A stretch of 64,000 nucleotides of DNA from Hymenobacter sedentarius (GTDB lineage Bacteria; Bacteroidota; Bacteroidia; Cytophagales; Hymenobacteraceae), in NCBI RefSeq assembly GCF_001507645.1, contig NZ_CP013909.1, positions 4,092,001-4,156,000 of the forward strand, given 5' to 3'. The notes under the pieces are model-generated. The model ran no database searches, was not told the DNA's origin, and was given only the letters and a program-made list of their open reading frames with translations. Made by a program: the position numbers and the translations under genes. Shown piece by piece: positions 60,379 to 64,000 of the stretch; the first letter of the stretch is position 1, and every line of letters begins with the position of its first letter.

Positions 60379-61830
60379 ATGTCCCTCAAACTTAAAATCC
60401 GCCTCAGCGTCTTCCTGCTGCTGCTGTTGCTGCTGGGGCTGGGCGGGTATGCCTTCTTCACCATCAGCTACCTGGAGCACGGCGCCCACGGCATTGAGCA
60501 GGCCGATTTCAACGCGGCGCGGCTGGCGGTGCTGGCCTTTCTGGCGGCCGGCACGGTGGTGGGCATCACCATGATGGTGCGACTGCCGCGCATGGTGGTG
60601 CGCCCCCTGCACCGCCTGGCCGTGGACATGGAGCGGGTGGCCGGCCCCGGCCCCGCCACCCGCGTGGCCGTGGGCCGGCACGACGAAGTAGGCAGCGTGG
60701 CCGCCGCCGTCAACCGCGTGCTGAGCCAGGCCCAGGACCAGCGCCGCGCCACCCTAGCCGAACTCTTCACCGAGCGCAACCGCATGGACAGCCTGGTACG
60801 CAGCCTGGACGAAGGCCTGCTGCTGCTCGACGAGCAAAACACCATCGTGCTGGCCAACCCCGTGGCCTGCGACCTGCTGGGCCTCGCCCCCACCGACCTG
60901 CTCGGAAAATCGGCCGATGCCGTGGCGGCCACTAATGGCTTGCTGCGCGAGATGCTGGTGCCCCTGGCCGAAGCCAACCTGGCCGGCGACGCCGTGCCCG
61001 ACCCCGTGTTCACCTTTCCGCACAAAGGCGAGGCGCCCCACTACCAGCTCAGCATCAGCCCAATTTCGGCCTTCGACCGCACGAATGCCAAGACCGGCGG
61101 GCACATCTTCTGCCTCCGCAACGTGTCCGACTTCAAGAAGCTCGACGAAGTAAAGTCGGGCTTCCTGGCCACCATTTCGCACGAGCTCAAAACGCCCCTG
61201 GCCAGCATCAAGCTCAGCCTGATGCTGCTGCAGCACGAGCGCACCGACGCCGCCGAACGCCAGCGCCTGGCCACGGGCATCGGCGAAGAAACCCAGCGCC
61301 TGCTCAACATGGTGGGCCAGCTCATCGACGTGGCCCGCCTCGATGCCGGCGCCGGCATCAAACTCAACGCCCAGCCCATGAAGCTGGCCGAGGTCATCTG
61401 CTTCGCCACCCAAACCGTGCGCCCGCAGCTCAACGACAAGCAGCTGCAGCTCGACGTACACGTATCCGACGCCCTGCCCGACGTGCACGGCGACGTGGAA
61501 AAAACCACCTGGGTGCTCATCAACCTGCTTTCCAACGCCATCCGGTACTCGCCGGTGGCCGCGCCGCTCACCATCCGGGTGGTGCAGTGGGGCGAAATGG
61601 TGCGCGTGAGCGTGGAAGACCGCGGCCCGGGCATCCCCGCCGCCTACCACAAGCGCATCTTCGAACGGTTTGCAGGCGTGCCGGGCCAAACCGCGCAGAA
61701 GGCCGGCAGCTCGGGCCTGGGGCTCAGCATCTCCCGGGAGTTTATTGGCGCGCAGGGCGGCCAGCTGTGGGTAGAAAGCCAGCCAGAAATAGGCAGCCGC
61801 TTTCTATTCACCTTGCCTATAGCGGGATAG
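60379..61830 (+). CDS. Sensor histidine kinase with HAMP and PAS domains
   Basis: 483 residues from the ATG at 60379 (an earlier TTG frame is ignored). Two membrane helices (LSVFLLLLLLLGLGGYAFFT; LAVLAFLAAGTVVGITMMV) bracket a very short extracytoplasmic loop of about 20 residues. A HAMP domain follows (VVRPLHRLAVDMERVAGPGP), then a PAS domain near residues 145-250 (LDEGLLLLDEQNTIVLANPV). The HisKA has His268 in ATISHELKTPLASIKLSL, and the ATPase domain shows NLLSNAIRYSP, VEDRGPGIPAAY and GSSGLGLSISREF. The tiny loop suggests it senses membrane or intracellular state. Partner: the sigma54 regulator gene just upstream. Confidence 0.94.
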   Translation: MSLKLKIRLSVFLLLLLLLGLGGYAFFTISYLEHGAHGIEQADFNAARLAVLAFLAAGTVVGITMMVRLPRMVVRPLHRLAVDMERVAGPGPATRVAVGRHDEVGSVAAAVNRVLSQAQDQRRATLAELFTERNRMDSLVRSLDEGLLLLDEQNTIVLANPVACDLLGLAPTDLLGKSADAVAATNGLLREMLVPLAEANLAGDAVPDPVFTFPHKGEAPHYQLSISPISAFDRTNAKTGGHIFCLRNVSDFKKLDEVKSGFLATISHELKTPLASIKLSLMLLQHERTDAAERQRLATGIGEETQRLLNMVGQLIDVARLDAGAGIKLNAQPMKLAEVICFATQTVRPQLNDKQLQLDVHVSDALPDVHGDVEKTTWVLINLLSNAIRYSPVAAPLTIRVVQWGEMVRVSVEDRGPGIPAAYHKRIFERFAGVPGQTAQKAGSSGLGLSISREFIGAQGGQLWVESQPEIGSRFLFTLPIAG

Positions 61831-61902
61831 GTAAGTTGTTTTTAAATAAACGGGGCCGCTCAGGCGAATAAAAAGTAACGGTCATGCTGATACAGAAGAA
61901 CA

Positions 61903-62055
61903 GTCATGCTGAGCGCAGCCGAAGCATCTCTACCTCAGTGCTAACTCAATCGCCTTTCCATTAATCGCCTGTCATGCAGAGCGCAGCGAAGCATCTTCTC
62001 ACGTTCGAACGAGTCGTTCCGCGGCGATAAGATGCTTCGCTGCGCTCTGCATGAC
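61903..62055. repeat. Half GTCATGCTGAG element followed by a complete GTCATGCAGAG element
   Basis: 61903-61933 is a lone left arm (GTCATGCTGAGCGCAGCCGA...). 61971-61997 and 62029-62055 form a complete inverted pair of the GTCATGCAGAG subfamily. The 383-bp gap 61831-62213 otherwise has only AT-richer sequence before the next gene. Confidence 0.85.
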
Positions 62056-62213
62056 AACGAAGCGAGAGGCTGCGTTGACCGTAACAGGCGGTTTAATTTC
62101 AAAAAGCCATACTTTCCGGTTGTTTACAGGCTTTGCGCGTAAACCCGACTACCGCTGGTGCTTTCCCTCAGCAAATCAGCGCATTCCCCGAGATATTACC
62201 ATAAGTCAATACC

Positions 62214-62912
62214 ATGTCGAAATTCACCGTCGAGCGTTTATCCTTTACCTCCCTTACTGAGCTGCCCAACTCCTGGCAGAACGCGGATTACAAAGAGCTT
62301 CTGAAGAAGATGAACTATGATAATCCGGATGAAATAAAGGAAGCCGAATTAAAAGACATGTGCCTCATGTCCTTCACCGATATGGAGCCGCGCGAAGCCG
62401 CCGAAATCGTGTTGGGCTATTTATTTCCAGAGGAATTAAATGCCGGCCAAATTGAGAACCTGGGCCACCAGATGCTCACCGAAAAACTCTGGGAAGAAAA
62501 CCCCGAATTAGCGCTGCACAAAGGCTTTTACAAAGCCACTGAATTGCTGCACACGGCCTACAACGGCACTTTTCCGCGCACCCAGGCCGTGCAGTTCCAG
62601 GTAAAATGCACGGCTGAAAACCCTGAGGACCTGGCTATGCTCACGGATTCGCCGGCGGCTCCGCTCATGCGGCTCCTGGCGCCGGGCCTGTCCGATAAAG
62701 CCTTAATTAATCGGCTGTTCTCGACGCAATTGGAAGGACCGAAATTTGAGGAAGCCGAGTCCATGCTTTGGGAATTAAAGACGGTAAAAACCGAAGCCAA
62801 TTCGGTGACATTTGACGTGGTGAGCTCCGCCTACTGGCTCGAGGATTTCAAATACGCCGACACCTACGAGGCCACCACGCACGCCGATGCCGTGAGCGAA
62901 GAAGCGGAATAA
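62214..62912 (+). CDS. Unknown acidic soluble protein
   Basis: 232 residues, not recognised. It is soluble and acidic with no signal peptide. N-terminus MSKFTVERLSFTSLTELPNS; a helical part has DMCLMSFTDMEPREAAEIVL and PEELNAGQIENLGHQMLTEK; the second half is mixed and ends in an Asp/Glu-rich tail (THADAVSEEAE). Codon pattern is normal with moderate GC, and a strong terminator follows, so it is probably a real single-gene unit. I offer no function. Confidence 0.75.
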   Translation: MSKFTVERLSFTSLTELPNSWQNADYKELLKKMNYDNPDEIKEAELKDMCLMSFTDMEPREAAEIVLGYLFPEELNAGQIENLGHQMLTEKLWEENPELALHKGFYKATELLHTAYNGTFPRTQAVQFQVKCTAENPEDLAMLTDSPAAPLMRLLAPGLSDKALINRLFSTQLEGPKFEEAESMLWELKTVKTEANSVTFDVVSSAYWLEDFKYADTYEATTHADAVSEEAE

Positions 62913-62947
62913 CCCTTGCTAATAGCTGGGCGCAAGCCATCTCAAAA

Positions 62948-62988
62948 CAGAACGGCCCCGTGGTGTTTAGCACCGCGGGGCCGTTCTG
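62948..62988. terminator. Strong terminator hairpin after the 62.2-kb gene
   Basis: CAGAACGGCCCCGTGGTG and CACCGCGGGGCCGTTCTG form an 18-bp stem with one wobble pair around TTTAG. Its core resembles that of the terminator after the isc cluster (AACGGCCCCGTG). Confidence 0.8.
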
Positions 62989-63123
62989 CTGGCGGCCAAT
63001 CCCAAATGACTACAAAATAAATTGCTATAAAATGTTAGATATGTTCATTACGCCCATACCTTAGCCCAATAATGGCAAACGCCCTACTATTTGAAATTAC
63101 CCTTACCTAACCGCTTCTTGCTG

Positions 63124-64000
63124 ATGCTTGCTTACGCGTTTTCCGCTCTTGCCCGGAGGGGATGGTTTACCCCTGTGCTGGCAGGGGGACTGCTGGCCAC
63201 CATTGGGTTGCCGGCTGCGGCCCTGGCGGCCCCGGCACCTGTGCCGTACTTCTCGGAACCGGCCATCTCACCCAACCGCACCGAGCTAGCCTTTGTGTCG
63301 GGCGGCGACATTTGGACCAGTCCCGTGTCCGGCGGCGAGGCCCGCCTGCTGGTGGCCCACCTCGCCACCGAAAGCCGCCCGCTGTACTCCCCCGATGGCC
63401 GCTCCCTGGCCTTCGTCTCGACCCGCACCGGCAACGGCGACGTGTACGTGCTGGCCCTGGAAACCGGCGAGCTGCGCCGCGTCACCTTCGACGATGCCCC
63501 GGACCAGCTCGACAGCTGGTCGGCCGATGGGAAATGGCTGTACTTTTCCTCGACCAGCCGCGACATCGCGGGCATGAACGACATCTACCGGGTGCCGGCC
63601 ACCGGGGGCACGCCCACCGCCGTGAGCGCCGACCGCTACGCCAACGAATTCTTTGCCGCGCCCAGCCCCGACGGCAAAACCCTGGCCTTCAGCGCCCGGG
63701 GCATTGCCAGCAACCAGTGGTGGCGCCACGGCCACAGCCACCTCGACGAATCGGAAATCACCCTGCGCCGCGTGGGGGCCAACGGCGTACCCACCTACGA
63801 GGCCATTACGGCCGCGGGCAGCAAGGCCCTGTGGCCCATGTGGGGACAGGGCGGGCAGCGCCTATTCTACGTTTCGGACCAAAATGGCCAGGAAAACATC
63901 TGGGTGCTGGGCCTGAACGGCGACAAGGCGCCGGCCCGCGCCGTGACCTCATTTAAGGACGGGCGCGTGCTCTGGCCCAGCATTTCCTACGACGGCAAGC
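63124..64000 (+). CDS. Tricorn-like S41-family protease, N-terminal beta-propeller, cut by window end
   Basis: The first 292 residues are visible. A signal peptide (VLAGGLLATIGLPAAALAAP) is followed by WD40/PD40-like propeller blades: YFSEPAISPNRTELAFVSGG, RPLYSPDGRSLAFVSTRTGN, SWSADGKWLYFSSTSRD, AAPSPDGKTLAFSARG and WPMWGQGGQRLFYVSDQNGQ. This is how Bacteroidota tricorn-like peptidases begin; the PDZ and S41 catalytic domains would follow outside the window. A TolB-like protein or another PD40 peptidase remains possible because the catalytic part is not seen. Confidence 0.8.
   Translation, partial: MLAYAFSALARRGWFTPVLAGGLLATIGLPAAALAAPAPVPYFSEPAISPNRTELAFVSGGDIWTSPVSGGEARLLVAHLATESRPLYSPDGRSLAFVSTRTGNGDVYVLALETGELRRVTFDDAPDQLDSWSADGKWLYFSSTSRDIAGMNDIYRVPATGGTPTAVSADRYANEFFAAPSPDGKTLAFSARGIASNQWWRHGHSHLDESEITLRRVGANGVPTYEAITAAGSKALWPMWGQGGQRLFYVSDQNGQENIWVLGLNGDKAPARAVTSFKDGRVLWPSISYDGK

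Noticed and set aside
1-64000. tRNA, rRNA or other structural RNA genes
   Set aside because: No cloverleaf with a GTTCNANNC-type T-loop or conserved rRNA segment was noticed. A tRNA/Rfam scan would be decisive.

Overview
The window looks like a chromosomal piece of a GC-rich member of the Bacteroidota, most likely a Hymenobacter-type cytophagalean (inference). The evidence is a SusC/SusD pair, type IX secretion components and a T9SS cargo protein, TAnnTTTG-type -7 promoter elements, LytTR two-component genes, and dispersed GTCATGCTGAGCG... palindromic repeats of the kind common in such genomes. I saw no rRNA, tRNA or CRISPR array.

Layout. 1-3.2 kb: a PorV-like outer-membrane protein and a truncated PorU2-like sortase. 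3.6-6.7 kb: a PadR repressor with a PspC/GIN membrane protein. 6.8-9.5 kb: housekeeping genes (CCA-adding enzyme, Sua5-type tRNA threonylcarbamoylation enzyme, methylmalonyl-CoA epimerase). 9.7-12.4 kb: an ISC-type Fe-S assembly cluster (iscS, iscU, an unknown gene, an IscA-type carrier). 12.5-14.8 kb: a T9SS-exported surface protein. 15.4-18.7 kb: a LytS/LytTR-like pair and a GT4 glycosyltransferase. 19-22.2 kb: type I pullulanase and a PfkB sugar kinase. 22.4-24.9 kb: a large secreted metzincin.

25.2-51.3 kb is a glucuronoarabinoxylan utilisation locus. SusC/SusD would import oligosaccharides. GH10 cuts the backbone, GH115 and GH67 remove (methyl)glucuronic acid, GH51 removes arabinose, an SGNH esterase removes acetyl groups, GH3 releases xylose, and a GH35-like enzyme is also present. 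XylA and XylB take xylose to xylulose-5-phosphate. An SDR (proposed fructuronate reductase) and UxuA take glucuronate-derived fructuronate to 2-keto-3-deoxygluconate. A divergent LacI-family regulator with an unusual N-terminal zinc ribbon lies beside a perfect 34-bp palindrome, its probable operator.

51.6-61.8 kb is the least familiar region. It holds a coiled-coil protein, a membrane protein with a long helical tail, a membrane-anchored substrate-binding/OmpA fusion, an ABC permease and ATPase, a sigma54 response regulator and a HAMP/PAS histidine kinase. I propose that these form one envelope-sensing or transport system. It is interrupted by a REP-associated transposase gene (RAYT) with a damaged HUH motif, bracketed by GTAG-type REP pairs, and by a low-GC HEAT-like gene. 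The window ends with an unknown protein and the start of a tricorn-like protease.

Starts were often trimmed inward because many open frames begin inside intergenic repeats; the reasons are given gene by gene.
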